The notes under the pieces are model-generated. The model ran no database searches. It saw nothing but the letters and a program-made list of their open reading frames with translations, and was not told the DNA's origin. Below are positions 39,205 to 48,220 of a stretch of DNA of 64,000 bases, in pieces. A program made the translations under genes and the position numbers. Within the stretch, counting starts at the first letter, position 1. Each line of letters begins with the position of its first letter. This DNA is from Pantoea allii (GTDB lineage Bacteria; Pseudomonadota; Gammaproteobacteria; Enterobacterales; Enterobacteriaceae): contig NZ_NTMH01000040.1 of NCBI RefSeq assembly GCF_002307475.1, positions 248,001 to 312,000 of the forward strand. Reading direction: 5' to 3'.

Positions 39205-40395
39205 TCACATGACGCGGCAGGCGAAACCTTTCAGGTAAAGGCCTTCCGGATAGGTGGCAATCACTGGGTGATCCGCAGCCTGACGGAATTGCTCAACAAA
39301 CTGTACGTCACGGCCTGCATCCAGTGCGGCATCGGCGATGATTTTCTGGAACAGATCAGTAGCCATTAAGCCCGAGCAGGAGAACGTGAGTAACATTCCG
39401 CCGGGATTCAGCAACTGAATCGCCAGCATGTTGATGTCTTTATAGCCACGGCAGGCGCCCATAAGCTGATTTTTATTTTCAACAAACTTTGGCGGGTCCA
39501 TGATGATGAGATCGAATTTCTCACCATTATCACGATAGCGGCGCAGCAGTTTAAAGACGTCATCGCGCTGGAACTGAGCACGGGAAACATCTAATCCGTT
39601 CAGCTCAACATTTTGACGTGCCACATCCAGCGCATCCTGTGATGTATCAACGCTAATCACTTCTCTACAACCGCCCATTAACGCCGAGACGGCAAAACCC
39701 CCGGTATACGAAAAGCAGTTCAGCACGCGAGCGTCTTTTGCATAGCGTCGTGTTGCATAGCGGCTGTCGCGCTGATCCAGGTAATAGCCCGTTTTATGGC
39801 CGCCCTGGATATCCACCAGCAGCTTCATATCATGTTCCGTAATCGGCAACAGCGCGGGAGGTTGTTCACCGGTTACGGTTCCCTGCGTCAGCTCCAGCCC
39901 TTCTTTTTTACGAACCGCGACGTCGGAGCGATCGTAGATAGCGCAATCCGGAAAACACTGCTGCAACGCTGAAATAATGGCAGGGCGCTGATACTCGGCC
40001 CCGGCAGACAGCAACTGAAGCACCAAAAAGTGGCCAAAGCGATCGATGGTTACGCCAGGCAGGCCGTCGGACTCGCCGGCAATCAGGCGATAGCTGTCCA
40101 GTCCGTCGCGTGCCGCCAGCCAGTCGCGCCAGATTTGTGCTTGCTGAAAACGGAGGACAAAGAAAGCGATATCGATAGATTCGTCCTGCTGCCAGCTCCA
40201 GACGCGAGCGCGAATTTGTGACTGAGGTGAATAAGCGGCACGCGCCAGCCATTTACCATTACTGTCACAAACATCAATGGTTTCCCCCTGCTGGGCTTTA
40301 CCTTCAAGACGGGCGACCGCCCCAGAGAAAACCCAGGGATGACGACGGAGCAGGGACTTTTCACGTCCCTTGGCGAGAATCAATCGAACTGTCAT
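39205..40395 (-). CDS. rlmI: 23S rRNA m5C1962 methyltransferase RlmI
   Basis: This SAM-dependent enzyme methylates C1962 of 23S rRNA. It has 396 residues as in E. coli. The N-terminal PUA domain (about 1-80, [21 protein letters not shown]) precedes a linker and a Rossmann domain with [28 protein letters not shown] and the catalytic cysteine in LTFSCSGLM. The gene is divergent from yccX. Confidence 0.96.
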   Translation of the reverse strand: MTVRLILAKGREKSLLRRHPWVFSGAVARLEGKAQQGETIDVCDSNGKWLARAAYSPQSQIRARVWSWQQDESIDIAFFVLRFQQAQIWRDWLAARDGLDSYRLIAGESDGLPGVTIDRFGHFLVLQLLSAGAEYQRPAIISALQQCFPDCAIYDRSDVAVRKKEGLELTQGTVTGEQPPALLPITEHDMKLLVDIQGGHKTGYYLDQRDSRYATRRYAKDARVLNCFSYTGGFAVSALMGGCREVISVDTSQDALDVARQNVELNGLDVSRAQFQRDDVFKLLRRYRDNGEKFDLIIMDPPKFVENKNQLMGACRGYKDINMLAIQLLNPGGMLLTFSCSGLMATDLFQKIIADAALDAGRDVQFVEQFRQAADHPVIATYPEGLYLKGFACRVM

Positions 40396-40477
40396 AGTTT
40401 GCTATGCTTACCTGAAAAAATGAGGCGCTATTGTCCAGTGGATAACGGCAAATTGCAACGAACAGCAGGAGAGAACC

Positions 40478-40756
40478 ATGGCGATGGTGTGTTACAAAGC
40501 CTGGGTACAGGGCACCGTGCAGGGCGTGGGTTTCCGCTACAGCACGCAGGCGAAAGCCAATGCGCTCGGCGTAAAGGGTTATGCGCGTAATCTCGATGAT
40601 GGCCGCGTTGAAGTGCTGGCCAGTGGTGAAGCAGAGCAGGTGGAGGCTTTAGTGGCCTGGTTAAAGGCCGGAGGGCCGCGCACGGCACAGGTGGAAAACG
40701 TGTGGGTGGAGCCGCATCAGCCCGCCGACATCCCACAGCGTTTTACCACTGGCTGA
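40478..40756 (+). CDS. yccX: Acylphosphatase
   Basis: This small enzyme hydrolyses carboxyl-phosphate bonds such as acetyl phosphate. It has 92 residues. The catalytic arginine is in [11 protein letters not shown] and the asparagine in [24 protein letters not shown] closes the fold. AGGAG precedes the start. The stop directly abuts the tusE stop on the opposite strand. Confidence 0.95.
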   Translation: MAMVCYKAWVQGTVQGVGFRYSTQAKANALGVKGYARNLDDGRVEVLASGEAEQVEALVAWLKAGGPRTAQVENVWVEPHQPADIPQRFTTG

Positions 40757-41083
40757 TTAAAGGCATTTTGCGGGCTTGGGCAGGCCGGCAATTTTTGTCG
40801 CCTGTTTAGCTGGGCCCTCCGGGAACAGGCGAAACAGATAGCGGCTGTTCCCTTTCTCTTCGCCATACTTTTTCGCCATGGCTTTTACCAGCATACGTAC
40901 GGCGGGCGAGGTATTAAATTCCAGATAAAAGTCACGCACAAAGTGCACCACTTCCCAGTGGGCATCAGTCATCACGATAGCCTCACTTTCCGCAATCTGC
41001 CGGGCCAGCCCTTCACTCCAGTCATGGTGGTTTTTCAAATAGCCTTCGGCATCGACAGCGATTTCGTCACCGTTGTAGTTCAT
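40757..41083 (-). CDS. tusE: Sulfur relay protein TusE
   Basis: TusE takes persulfide sulfur from TusBCD and passes it to MnmA for 2-thiouridine in tRNA. It has 108 residues of DsrC family: [37 protein letters not shown] and the essential penultimate cysteine in the C-terminal PKPAKCL. Confidence 0.96.
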   Translation of the reverse strand: MNYNGDEIAVDAEGYLKNHHDWSEGLARQIAESEAIVMTDAHWEVVHFVRDFYLEFNTSPAVRMLVKAMAKKYGEEKGNSRYLFRLFPEGPAKQATKIAGLPKPAKCL

Positions 41084-41141
41084 CGTGCTTCCTCATCGTT
41101 ATTTGGGCTGCAGTTTACCAAACTGACAGCGCAGAAAAAGC

Positions 41142-41167
41142 AAAAACCCCGCCGGGGCGGGGTTTTC
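41142..41167 (-). terminator. Terminator downstream of yccA
   Basis: AAAACCCCGCC / GGCGGGGTTTT hairpin with a U-tract in the direction of yccA transcription, 20 bases after its stop. Confidence 0.88.
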
Positions 41168-41186
41168 ATCGCTTCAACTGCGGCGA

Positions 41187-41843
41187 TTAATTGCTGCGGG
41201 AAAAACCTAATATGCTTAACAGACTAACAAAGATGTTATAAAGGGAAACATAGAGGCTTACCGTGGCACGAATATAGTTGGTTTCGCCACCATGAATAAT
41301 GTTGCTGGTTTCCCACAAAATCGCACCGGCAGAGAACAGGATAAACAGCGCACTGATCGCCAGGTGCAGCGCCGGAAGTTGCAGGAACAGGTTAGCCACA
41401 ACGGCAACCAGCAACACCACGAAGCCCGCCATCATCATGCCGCCCAGGAAGGACATGTCACGACCCGTTGTCAGCACGTAGGCTGAACAGCAGAAGAACA
41501 CCAGCGCCGTTCCCCCTAATGCCAGCGCGATCACGTCACCCATTCCCGCGGTCAGGAAGGAACTTAAGATGGGCCCCAGGCAGTAACCCAGGAAGCCTGT
41601 AAAGGCAAACGCGGCTAAAATGCCCATAGGGCTGTCAGCCAGGCGATAGGTCAGGAACATCAGACCATAGAAGCCCACCAGCATCAGAATCAAGCCGGGA
41701 GCCGGTAATGCCAGTAGCGTACTGGCGGTAGCCGTTAGCGCAGAGAAGGCAAGCGTAAGGCCCAGCAGAAAATAGGTGTTACGCAGCACTTTATGTGTGC
41801 TGAGTAATGACTGTCGCGATGATGAAGAAACTATTCTGTCCAT
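41187..41843 (-). CDS. yccA: BAX inhibitor-1 family protein YccA
   Basis: An inner-membrane protein with seven hydrophobic segments, 218 residues. In E. coli YccA is a substrate and modulator of the FtsH protease and protects a jammed SecY translocon. Recognisable: [56 protein letters not shown] and [20 protein letters not shown]. Confidence 0.95.
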   Translation of the reverse strand: MDRIVSSSSRQSLLSTHKVLRNTYFLLGLTLAFSALTATASTLLALPAPGLILMLVGFYGLMFLTYRLADSPMGILAAFAFTGFLGYCLGPILSSFLTAGMGDVIALALGGTALVFFCCSAYVLTTGRDMSFLGGMMMAGFVVLLVAVVANLFLQLPALHLAISALFILFSAGAILWETSNIIHGGETNYIRATVSLYVSLYNIFVSLLSILGFSRSN

Positions 41844-41928
41844 GTTGCGCTCCTGTAAGGCAGAACACCAAATATGTGCTGAGAATACGCAGCACTATAG
41901 AGAGGGAAAAGCCGTTTTACCCTTCTTT

Positions 41929-41942
41929 ACGCGTTAACGCGT
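41929..41942. repeat. 14-bp perfect palindrome upstream of the tRNA-Ser pair
   Basis: ACGCGTTAACGCGT is perfectly self-complementary, in the 220-base gap between yccA and the first tRNA-Ser. It could be an operator; no known regulator is assigned. Confidence 0.35.
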
Positions 41943-42023
41943 TAATTCTTTGAGCAGAATGGCGATTTAGCCAACGAATAACGCGAATTTGGCTGTTTTT
42001 CAGGCGAACGGATTATCACAGGC

Positions 42024-42052
42024 TTTACATCTCCATAGGGGATGTTTATAGT
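42024..42052 (+). promoter_or_regulatory. Promoter of the tRNA-Ser genes
   Basis: TTTACA and TATAGT are separated by 17 bases, followed by a GC-rich discriminator (GCGCG), about 13 bases upstream of the first tRNA. GC discriminators mark stringent control of stable RNA promoters. It closely resembles the E. coli serT promoter. Confidence 0.8.
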
Positions 42053-42064
42053 GCGCGTCATTGC

Positions 42065-42152
42065 GGAGGGGTGGCCGAGCGGCTTAAGGCAGCGGTCTTG
42101 AAAACCGCCGATGGGAAACCATCCGAGAGTTCGAATCTCTCCTCCTCCGCCA
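42065..42152 (+). tRNA. serT: tRNA-Ser (anticodon UGA), first copy
   Basis: An 88-base class II tRNA. The acceptor GGAGGGG pairs with CTCCTCC, with discriminator G and encoded CCA. The anticodon loop CTTGAAA carries TGA. The long variable arm (ATGGGAAACCAT type) and T-loop TTCGAAT are clear. Position next to yccA corresponds to serT in E. coli. Confidence 0.97.
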
Positions 42153-42226
42153 CTTCATTGACCAGTCAGGCATGAAGCGGCAAGACAGAGTAATAGCATC
42201 TTGCCTTTGCAGTAGTGTTACAATCC

Positions 42227-42314
42227 GGAGGGATGGCCGAGCGGCTTAAGGCAGCGGTCTTGAAAACCGCCGATGGGAAACCATCCGAGAGTTCGAATCT
42301 CTCTTCCTCCGCCA
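42227..42314 (+). tRNA. tRNA-Ser (anticodon UGA), second copy
   Basis: An 88-base near-duplicate of the gene at 42065, 74 bases downstream. Anticodon TGA, CCA encoded. It differs mainly at acceptor pair 7-66, where G-C becomes A-U on both strands of the stem, so pairing is kept. There is a GGCAAGA/TCTTGCC inverted repeat in the spacer. Probably cotranscribed and processed from a dimeric precursor. Confidence 0.96.
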
Positions 42315-42577
42315 CATTTTACAGGCCAGCACAGCGTGCTGGCCTGTTTCGTTTTATTCCTTCCTCCCCACCTGTCATTAATTATCTCTTCGTTTTCAGC
42401 AAACTGTACGGTTTTGAACGGCGTCCAGCATCTCTGCTATAGTCCATTAATTGTTTTTACTGTTGCCTGGCGCTTTTCGGGGGCAAGCTGAGTTACACTA
42501 TTCGCCACGTCGCTCTGATGCGTGCTAATCGGTTGATAGCCAGAGTGTTTTTTTACTGAATGAATGGAATAGGCACA

Positions 42578-44236
42578 ATGATCAAGAAACTGAGTCTTTG
42601 CGCATTGTCGGTACTTGCTGCATTACCGCTTGGGACGCTGGCACACGCCGCTGACAACGATATGCAGTTACAACAGGTGCTGATGTTCAGCCGCCATAAC
42701 CTGCGTGCACCGCTTGCGGATAACGGCAGCGTGCTGGCACAGTCCACGAAAAAAAATTGGCCGGAATGGGATGTTCCGGGTGGACAACTGACCACGAAAG
42801 GCGGTGTGCTGGAAGTGTATATGGGTAATTATACGCGTCAGTGGCTTGCGCAGCAGGGACTGGTTAAGAACGGCGTCTGCCCGGACAGCAACAGCGTCTT
42901 TGTTTATGCAAACAGTCTGCAGCGCACCGTGGCGACGGCGCAGTTCTTTGTGAATGGTGCTTTCCCAGGTTGTGATATTGCTGTTACCCATCAGGATGAA
43001 ATGGGTAGCATGGACCCGGTATTTAATCCGGTTATCACTGAGGGTAATGAAGAATTCATCAAAAAAGCGCTGGCGGGCATGACCGCAGCCAATGAAAAAC
43101 TGTCACTGAAACCTGCATTCCAGCGTCTTGAGAAGATTGTTGATTACAAATCGTCTCCCGCCTGTAACAACAAAAAGCAGTGCGATTTGAGCACGGGTCA
43201 GAACACATTTATCGCGGAAAACGGCAAAGAGCCTGGCGTGAACGGGCCACTTAAAGTGGGCAATTCACTCATGGATGCCTTTACGCTGCAATATTACGAA
43301 GGCTTCCCGCTGGATCAGGTTGCCTGGGGACAAATCAAAACGCCTGAACAGTGGCAGGCGCTTTCAGCCATTAAAAATGGCTATCAGGATGTGCTGTTCA
43401 CCACGCCAGATGTGGCACGCGATGTCGCTGCGCCGCTGGTGGACTACATTCGCAGCCAGCTTATCGATCAGGAAAAGTCAGACTCGCCAAAAGTCACGCT
43501 GATGGTTGGGCATGATTCCAACATTGCGTCACTGCTGAGTGCGTTACAGGTTAAGCCTTATGAATTACCTGATACCTACGAAAAAACGCCGATCGGCGGG
43601 CAGGTGGTGTTTGAGCGTTGGCACGATGCGAAAAACAACAAAGATTTGCTGAAAATCGAATACGTTTATCAAACAGCCGATCAACTGCGCGATGCAGAAG
43701 TACTGAGCCTGAAGAAGCCACCTAAGCGCGTGACGCTGCAACTGGCAGGTTGCCAGACAGACGCTAACGGTTACTGCAGTTGGGATCAGTTTGCCCAGGT
43801 ATTAAACAGCTCGCTTCAGGGCACAGCACTGCAGCCTGCGGCGCCGGAACAGCCCGCTGCAGCGGCGAAACCTGACGATGCCAAAGCGGCAACCGATAGT
43901 GCCGCAGCGCAAAAGGCGGAGGCTGACAAGGCCGCTGCCGATAAAGCGGCTGATGAAAAGGCCAAAGCGGATAAAGCCGCTGCTGACAAAGCCACTGCTC
44001 AAAAAGCAGCCGATGATAAGGCTAATGCTGACAAGGCGGCGGCAGAGAAGGCCGCTGCTCAGAAGGCGGCTGACGAAAAAGCCAGGGCAGATAAGGCGGC
44101 AGCGCAGAAAGCGGCTGATGATAAGGCTAAGGCTGACAGTGCTGCACCACAGGCGGGAAGCAATAATGCCACCGCCAATACTGCGCCAGCCAAAACTGAA
44201 AATGGTGATGCGAAGCAACCTGCGGCAGCGAACTGA
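42578..44236 (+). CDS. agp: Glucose-1-phosphatase (histidine acid phosphatase) with Ala/Lys/Asp-rich repeat tail
   Basis: This is a periplasmic histidine acid phosphatase releasing phosphate from glucose 1-phosphate, with phytase activity in homologues. The start at 42578 gives 552 residues; the first 25 are a signal peptide ending AHA. The catalytic RHNLRAP is near residue 40 and the acid/base region GHDSNIAS near 315; [28 protein letters not shown] and [11 protein letters not shown] match Agp throughout. E. coli Agp ends near residue 413. Here about 134 residues follow (from about 43830), made of [15 protein letters not shown]-like units and then a [10 protein letters not shown] end. This tail resembles TolA domain II and should be helical. 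The neighbours yccJ and wrbA match the E. coli agp locus. Confidence 0.95.
   Translation: MIKKLSLCALSVLAALPLGTLAHAADNDMQLQQVLMFSRHNLRAPLADNGSVLAQSTKKNWPEWDVPGGQLTTKGGVLEVYMGNYTRQWLAQQGLVKNGVCPDSNSVFVYANSLQRTVATAQFFVNGAFPGCDIAVTHQDEMGSMDPVFNPVITEGNEEFIKKALAGMTAANEKLSLKPAFQRLEKIVDYKSSPACNNKKQCDLSTGQNTFIAENGKEPGVNGPLKVGNSLMDAFTLQYYEGFPLDQVAWGQIKTPEQWQALSAIKNGYQDVLFTTPDVARDVAAPLVDYIRSQLIDQEKSDSPKVTLMVGHDSNIASLLSALQVKPYELPDTYEKTPIGGQVVFERWHDAKNNKDLLKIEYVYQTADQLRDAEVLSLKKPPKRVTLQLAGCQTDANGYCSWDQFAQVLNSSLQGTALQPAAPEQPAAAAKPDDAKAATDSAAAQKAEADKAAADKAADEKAKADKAAADKATAQKAADDKANADKAAAEKAAAQKAADEKARADKAAAQKAADDKAKADSAAPQAGSNNATANTAPAKTENGDAKQPAAAN
43902..44139 (+). repeat. Imperfect short tandem repeats encoding the phosphatase tail
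   Basis: Degenerate units such as GCTGACAAGGC, GCGGCTGATGA and AAAGCAGCCGATGATAAG recur in frame, giving Ala-Lys-Ala-Asp heptad- or octad-like blocks. Repeats of this kind can change length by slippage or recombination. Confidence 0.75.
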
Positions 44237-44257
44237 TCCTGTTCAGCACCTGAAAAT

Positions 44258-44287
44258 AAAAAACCCCGTCAATACGGGGTTTTTTTA
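44258..44287. terminator. Bidirectional terminator between agp and the aldehyde dehydrogenase gene
   Basis: AAAACCCCGT / ACGGGGTTTT stem with CAAT loop and T-runs on both outward sides, between converging stops. Confidence 0.92.
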
Positions 44288-44301
44288 TGGCAACGCTATG
44301 C

Positions 44302-45675
44302 TCAGCCTGCAACCACAACCAGCTTTTGGTTAGCAAACTCTTTAATGCCAAGGTCGGAAAGTTCGCGTCCATAACCGGAACGTTTTACTCCGCCGAACGG
44401 AAGCTCAGCGGACGTGTCGCTTTGCGAATTAATAAACACCATGCCTGTTTCAATGGCAGAGGCCAGCTTACGACCGCGGGCAATATCCTGGGTCCACACC
44501 GAACCGCCTAAGCCGTAATGTGAATCGTTGGCCAGCGCCACCGCTTCAGCATCGTTAGCCACCACGTACATTTGCGCGACGGGGCCAAAAAATTCCTCGA
44601 AGTACGCCGGGTTATCGCGCGTAATGTTGGTCAATACAGTCGGCTGGTAGAAACAACCTACACCCGCCACGGCTTTGCCGCCGGTAATCAGCCGCGCACC
44701 ATTCGCCACCGCTTCATCAACCTGTTTTACCAGACGATCGCGTGCATCCGCGGAGGAAAGGGGGCCGAGGGTCGTTTTCTCATCCAGTGGATCGCCCAGG
44801 GTTGCTGCATTCAGCGCCGCGCTGAACTTATCAATAAAAGTGTCCGCAATTTTCTCATTGAGGATAAAGCGTTTAGCGGCAGTACAAACCTGACCGCAGT
44901 TGCTCAGTCGCGCCTGTACGCCCTGACGCACCGCCTCATCAAGATCAGCATCTTCGGTCACAACGAAAACATCATTGCCACCCAGCTCAAGCGTCGATTT
45001 TTTCAGATGTTTGCCTGCCTGCTCTGCAACAGCACTCCCGGCACGTTCGGAACCCGTAAGCGCCACGCCCTGAACACGGTCATCGGCAATGAGTTCTGCC
45101 ACCTGATCGGTTGAGATAAACAGATTAGTCCAGGCCCCTTCGGGCGCACCTGCTTCCCTGACCAGTTTTTCAAACACGTCAGCACAATGCGGAACAATGT
45201 TGGCATGCTTAGCCAGGACAGGGTTTCCCAGCGCCAGGTTAGGTGCCAGTACGCGCATTAACTGATAATACGGGAAGTTCCAGGGTTCAACGGCCACCAG
45301 AACACCGATAGGGTGATATTCAACCCAGGCTTCCCCGAGTTCACTGTTATAAGGCTGTGGCTTAAGAATGCGTTCAGCATTCTCGGCATAGTAACGGGCA
45401 ATCTGAGAACAAATTTGTACTTCACCGCGGCTCTGGCCAATCAGTTTGCCCATTTCTTTACTGGCGATGCTTGCCAGTTCTTCCACTCGGTCATCAATCA
45501 GGTCAGCCAGTTTTTTCAGCACCTGGAGGCGTGGCTGAATATCGCCTTTGCTCCAGTCTGAGTGGTACAGGTGATCGGCCGTTTCCAGCGCATGGCTAAC
45601 TGCCGCGCTGTCGTGGGAAGGCCAGCTTTTCATTAACTGGTTGTTAGCAGGGTTGATGCTTTGATAGGAAGACAT
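44302..45675 (-). CDS. Aldehyde dehydrogenase, succinate-semialdehyde dehydrogenase (Sad/GabD1) type
   Basis: This is an NAD(P)-dependent dehydrogenase probably oxidising succinate semialdehyde to succinate. It has 457 residues. Cofactor region: EPWNFPYYQLMRVLAPNLALG and ALTGSERAGSAVAEQAGKHL. Catalytic glutamate in LELGGNDVFVV, catalytic cysteine in NCGQVCTAAKRF (an extra cysteine precedes it where relatives have Thr or Ser). C-terminal EEFFGPV and LPFGGVKRSGYGRELSDLG. It resembles E. coli Sad (YneI), but that gene lies elsewhere in E. coli. Here it is inserted between agp and yccJ, behind the yccJ terminator, so it needs its own promoter in a 56-base gap or read-through. Confidence 0.85.
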   Translation of the reverse strand: MSSYQSINPANNQLMKSWPSHDSAAVSHALETADHLYHSDWSKGDIQPRLQVLKKLADLIDDRVEELASIASKEMGKLIGQSRGEVQICSQIARYYAENAERILKPQPYNSELGEAWVEYHPIGVLVAVEPWNFPYYQLMRVLAPNLALGNPVLAKHANIVPHCADVFEKLVREAGAPEGAWTNLFISTDQVAELIADDRVQGVALTGSERAGSAVAEQAGKHLKKSTLELGGNDVFVVTEDADLDEAVRQGVQARLSNCGQVCTAAKRFILNEKIADTFIDKFSAALNAATLGDPLDEKTTLGPLSSADARDRLVKQVDEAVANGARLITGGKAVAGVGCFYQPTVLTNITRDNPAYFEEFFGPVAQMYVVANDAEAVALANDSHYGLGGSVWTQDIARGRKLASAIETGMVFINSQSDTSAELPFGGVKRSGYGRELSDLGIKEFANQKLVVVAG

Positions 45676-45698
45676 GCAGCTCTCCTTGGTCAGCGAGT

Positions 45699-45729
45699 AA
45701 AAAAAGCATGGCGGGATAACCCGCCATAC
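45699..45729 (-). terminator. Terminator of wrbA-yccJ
   Basis: On the minus strand, TATGGCGGG / CCCGCCATG stem with TTAT loop is followed by CTTTTTTT, immediately after yccJ. Confidence 0.93.
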
Positions 45730-45731
45730 TG

Positions 45732-45962
45732 TCAGACGTTTTTGCGTTCTACGGGTTTGTCGTCCCAGGTAAGGACATCCGCATCGGTTTTTTCAAATGC
45801 GCGGATTAAAACATCGTCACTGCCTTGTTGACGCCAGATTTCTTCAGCAAGGCGCTCGTCATAGTTTGCGACTTCAAAAATGGCCTCGGCAATTTCTGGC
45901 GAGGTGTGGCGCAAGCTGGCCCATTCGCCAACATGATGTGCTTTTGCCTGACTATTCGACAT
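45732..45962 (-). CDS. yccJ: YccJ family protein
   Basis: A 76-residue cytosolic protein of unknown function, always linked to wrbA. Conserved [38 protein letters not shown] and the C-terminal VERKNV. It starts 11 bases after wrbA ends, so they form one operon; RpoS control is known for the E. coli pair. Confidence 0.94.
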   Translation of the reverse strand: MSNSQAKAHHVGEWASLRHTSPEIAEAIFEVANYDERLAEEIWRQQGSDDVLIRAFEKTDADVLTWDDKPVERKNV

Positions 45963-45973
45963 AGCGATCTCCT

Positions 45974-46582
45974 TTAGGAAGATGAGTCCTTAAGTTTTGT
46001 TGCCAGCCCGGCAACGTGTTCGCCCTGAAAACGAGCAATGATCAATTCTTCTTCCGAAGGCTGACGCGAACCATCTCCGCCCGCCAGCGTGGTGGCACCA
46101 TAAGGTGTTCCACCACGGACTTGCGAAATATCGAACATCTCTTTGGTGCCATAACCGATGGGAACGATGACCATGCCGTGATGGGCGAGGGTGGTCCAGA
46201 CAGAGGTAATTGTTTGTTCCTGTCCGCCGCCTGTACCAGTGGAGGCAAATACGCTGGCGATTTTGCCGTAGAGCGCCCCGGATGCCCACAGGCCACCGGT
46301 GCGGTCCCAGAAGGTGCGCATCTGACCAGACATGTTACCGAAGCGGGTAGGCGTACCGACAATAATGGCGTCGTATTGCGGCAGTATCTCTGGCGTGGCC
46401 TCAGGCGCAGATTGCTGCGTTTTGCCGCCGACCTCTGCAAAGCGCTCGGCGTCCATGGTTTCGGGAATGCGCATAAGGTCTACCTGCGCATCCGGGACCT
46501 TGCGGGCACCTTCGGCCACGGCGTTAGCCATGGTTTCAACGTGTCCGTACATTGAATAGTAAAGCACCAGAATCTTAGCCAT
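45974..46582 (-). CDS. wrbA: NAD(P)H:quinone oxidoreductase WrbA
   Basis: This FMN-dependent flavodoxin-like enzyme makes two-electron reductions of quinones. The start at 46582 ([19 protein letters not shown]) follows GGAGAG and gives 202 residues; an 11-residue upstream extension is not conserved. FMN-binding blocks: [26 protein letters not shown] and [14 protein letters not shown]. First gene of the wrbA-yccJ operon. Confidence 0.96.
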   Translation of the reverse strand: MAKILVLYYSMYGHVETMANAVAEGARKVPDAQVDLMRIPETMDAERFAEVGGKTQQSAPEATPEILPQYDAIIVGTPTRFGNMSGQMRTFWDRTGGLWASGALYGKIASVFASTGTGGGQEQTITSVWTTLAHHGMVIVPIGYGTKEMFDISQVRGGTPYGATTLAGGDGSRQPSEEELIIARFQGEHVAGLATKLKDSSS

Positions 46583-47107
46583 TGATCTCTCCGGGGGGTT
46601 ATTCAACACACCCAAAAGTATAGAAGAGCTTTGAGCAACTGCTGGAGAGCCGCAAGCGTAACGGTTTAAAAAACGCTGAAAATGGGCTTTTGGTGGGGTT
46701 ATTGTTCTATTTCCAGGGCTATTCTTAGTGATAACTCTGTTTCTAAATGTAACTTCCCGGCTAAAAAATCACTATTTGGGTTGTTATTTAGCCATTTTGA
46801 CGCTTGTGGTATACGTTTTATGACACTATCTGTGGGTAACACTCATTAGTCAGGTATCTGACAGCCCTGGCGAACCCGGCTACGTAACAGCGCATGCTGA
46901 GCGAGCCAAAGTAGTCAGATGCTGGCCCGCAGTGGCATGTTGAAATCCTTGACGCGTTCGCCCCGCAGGAACAAAGCCTGTCACGACCTAATGCAACAGG
47001 TTGATTCGCCGTTTGCTGGCCTTCATTCATAGCCCGATGGCGGATGAGATTGCATTACCCGGCATCACTTACCACAATAGCGCCTGAATCAACCAGGCAG
47101 GTGAACT
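46583..47107. other. Intergenic region between wrbA and the DMT transporter
   Basis: 525 bases between divergent genes. The left part is low-GC and presumably carries the wrbA promoter. The right part (about 46850-47050) is richer in GC and includes a 70-codon minus-strand frame without recognisable content. In E. coli wrbA is followed by ymdF and the rut operon, so this may be a rearrangement scar; nothing more can be supported. Confidence 0.4.
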
Positions 47108-48022
47108 ATGTCGGATACGACGCGCAGACTGACTCTGCGCATAACGCGTCAGGAATGGGTACTTATTTTCATTACGGTTATCTGGGGCGGGACTTTTTTA
47201 GTGGTGCATCGGGCGATGCAGCATTCCGGCCCTTTTTTCTTTGTCGGGTTGCGTTTTGCCACGGCAGCGGTATTACTGGCGCTCTTTTTTCGCCGTCATC
47301 TCACCGCCATGAGTGGAAGCGAAATCAAGGCGGGGACGCTTATCGGCCTGACCATCGCCGGTGGTTACGGTTTACAGACCTGGGGAATGCAGACCATTTC
47401 CAGCAGCCAGTCAGCCTTTCTTACTGCGTTGTACGTTCCGGTTGTGCCGCTCCTGCAGTGGTTGTTTCTGCGTCGACCACCCCGGTTAATGGCGTGGTTA
47501 GGTATTTTACTGGCATTTTGCGGTTTAATACTGGTCGCGGGACCGCAGGATGGACGCGTTACGCTGAATCAGGGCGAGATTGCCACGCTGCTCAGTACGC
47601 TGGCGATCGCGGGCGAAATTATTCTTATCAGCCGCTTTGCCGGGCATGTTGATGTTCGTCGTGTGACCTTTGTTCAACTCACGGTCGCTTCACTGTGTGC
47701 CTTCTGCTTTATGCTTCCCAATGGAGAAACGTTGCCAGCACTGTCGACACCGTTATTACTCAGTGCGATCGGCCTGGGGGCGGCCAGCGCACTGATACAG
47801 GTGACGATGAACTGGGCACAACGTAGCGTGTCGCCCACGCGGGCGACGGTGATCTATGCCGGAGAACCGGTATGGGCGGGCGTCGTTGGGCGCATCGCGG
47901 GAGAACGTTTACCCGCCACAGCGATACTCGGTGCGGCCTTTATCGTATGCGGCGTAATAATGAGTGAACTGCGTTTAAAACGCCGCAAAGCGTTTCCCCC
48001 TTCCTCCGCGCGGGATGATTGA
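47108..48022 (+). CDS. DMT-family (EamA) membrane transporter
   Basis: An inner-membrane drug/metabolite exporter-type protein, 304 residues with about ten hydrophobic segments in two EamA repeats. First repeat: WGGTFLVVHRAMQHSGPFFF and GLQTWGMQTISSSQSAFLTAL; second: IGLGAASALIQVTMNWAQRSV and YAGEPVWAGVVGRIAGERLP. The C-terminus is basic. The substrate is unknown. AGGTGA precedes the ATG. The nearest same-strand neighbour is rutR, about 200 bases downstream, beyond an inverted repeat, so cotranscription is doubtful. Confidence 0.88.
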   Translation: MSDTTRRLTLRITRQEWVLIFITVIWGGTFLVVHRAMQHSGPFFFVGLRFATAAVLLALFFRRHLTAMSGSEIKAGTLIGLTIAGGYGLQTWGMQTISSSQSAFLTALYVPVVPLLQWLFLRRPPRLMAWLGILLAFCGLILVAGPQDGRVTLNQGEIATLLSTLAIAGEIILISRFAGHVDVRRVTFVQLTVASLCAFCFMLPNGETLPALSTPLLLSAIGLGAASALIQVTMNWAQRSVSPTRATVIYAGEPVWAGVVGRIAGERLPATAILGAAFIVCGVIMSELRLKRRKAFPPSSARDD

Positions 48023-48113
48023 AGGCGACGAAGGGCAGTGCGCAAACCGCCTGAAGCAATGCATCTTCTGCTGCAAGAGCCGCAGAGGCCGGGATTCGCT
48101 CGGCGCTCGCTCT

Positions 48114-48144
48114 CTAAGCGTTACCGCCCTGTGCTAACGCTTAG
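48114..48144. promoter_or_regulatory. Perfect 10-bp inverted repeat upstream of rutR
   Basis: CTAAGCGTTA and TAACGCTTAG flank 11 bases, ending 76 bases before the rutR start. There is no U-tract, so an operator is as likely as a terminator for the transporter. It is not the known RutR motif (TTGACCA-type palindrome). Confidence 0.45.
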
Positions 48145-48220
48145 GGAAGTGTACCGTCACAAGTGGCGTAAAATCAGTGCGTTGCTATGATGCGTACAGT
48201 TAACGTGAAGGGGAAAGCCT

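Noticed and set aside
43902-44139. Short tandem repeats resembling an array
   Set aside because: Not a CRISPR: units are imperfect, contiguous without spacers, and in frame with coding sequence.
43802-44218. A long minus-strand frame (138 codons) opposite the phosphatase tail
   Set aside because: It is produced by the low-complexity Ala/Lys repeats, has no start context, and its Leu/Ser/Arg-rich translation is the expected complement of those repeats.
46818-47030. A 70-codon minus-strand frame upstream of the DMT transporter
   Set aside because: No recognisable content and no ribosome site; left as intergenic.
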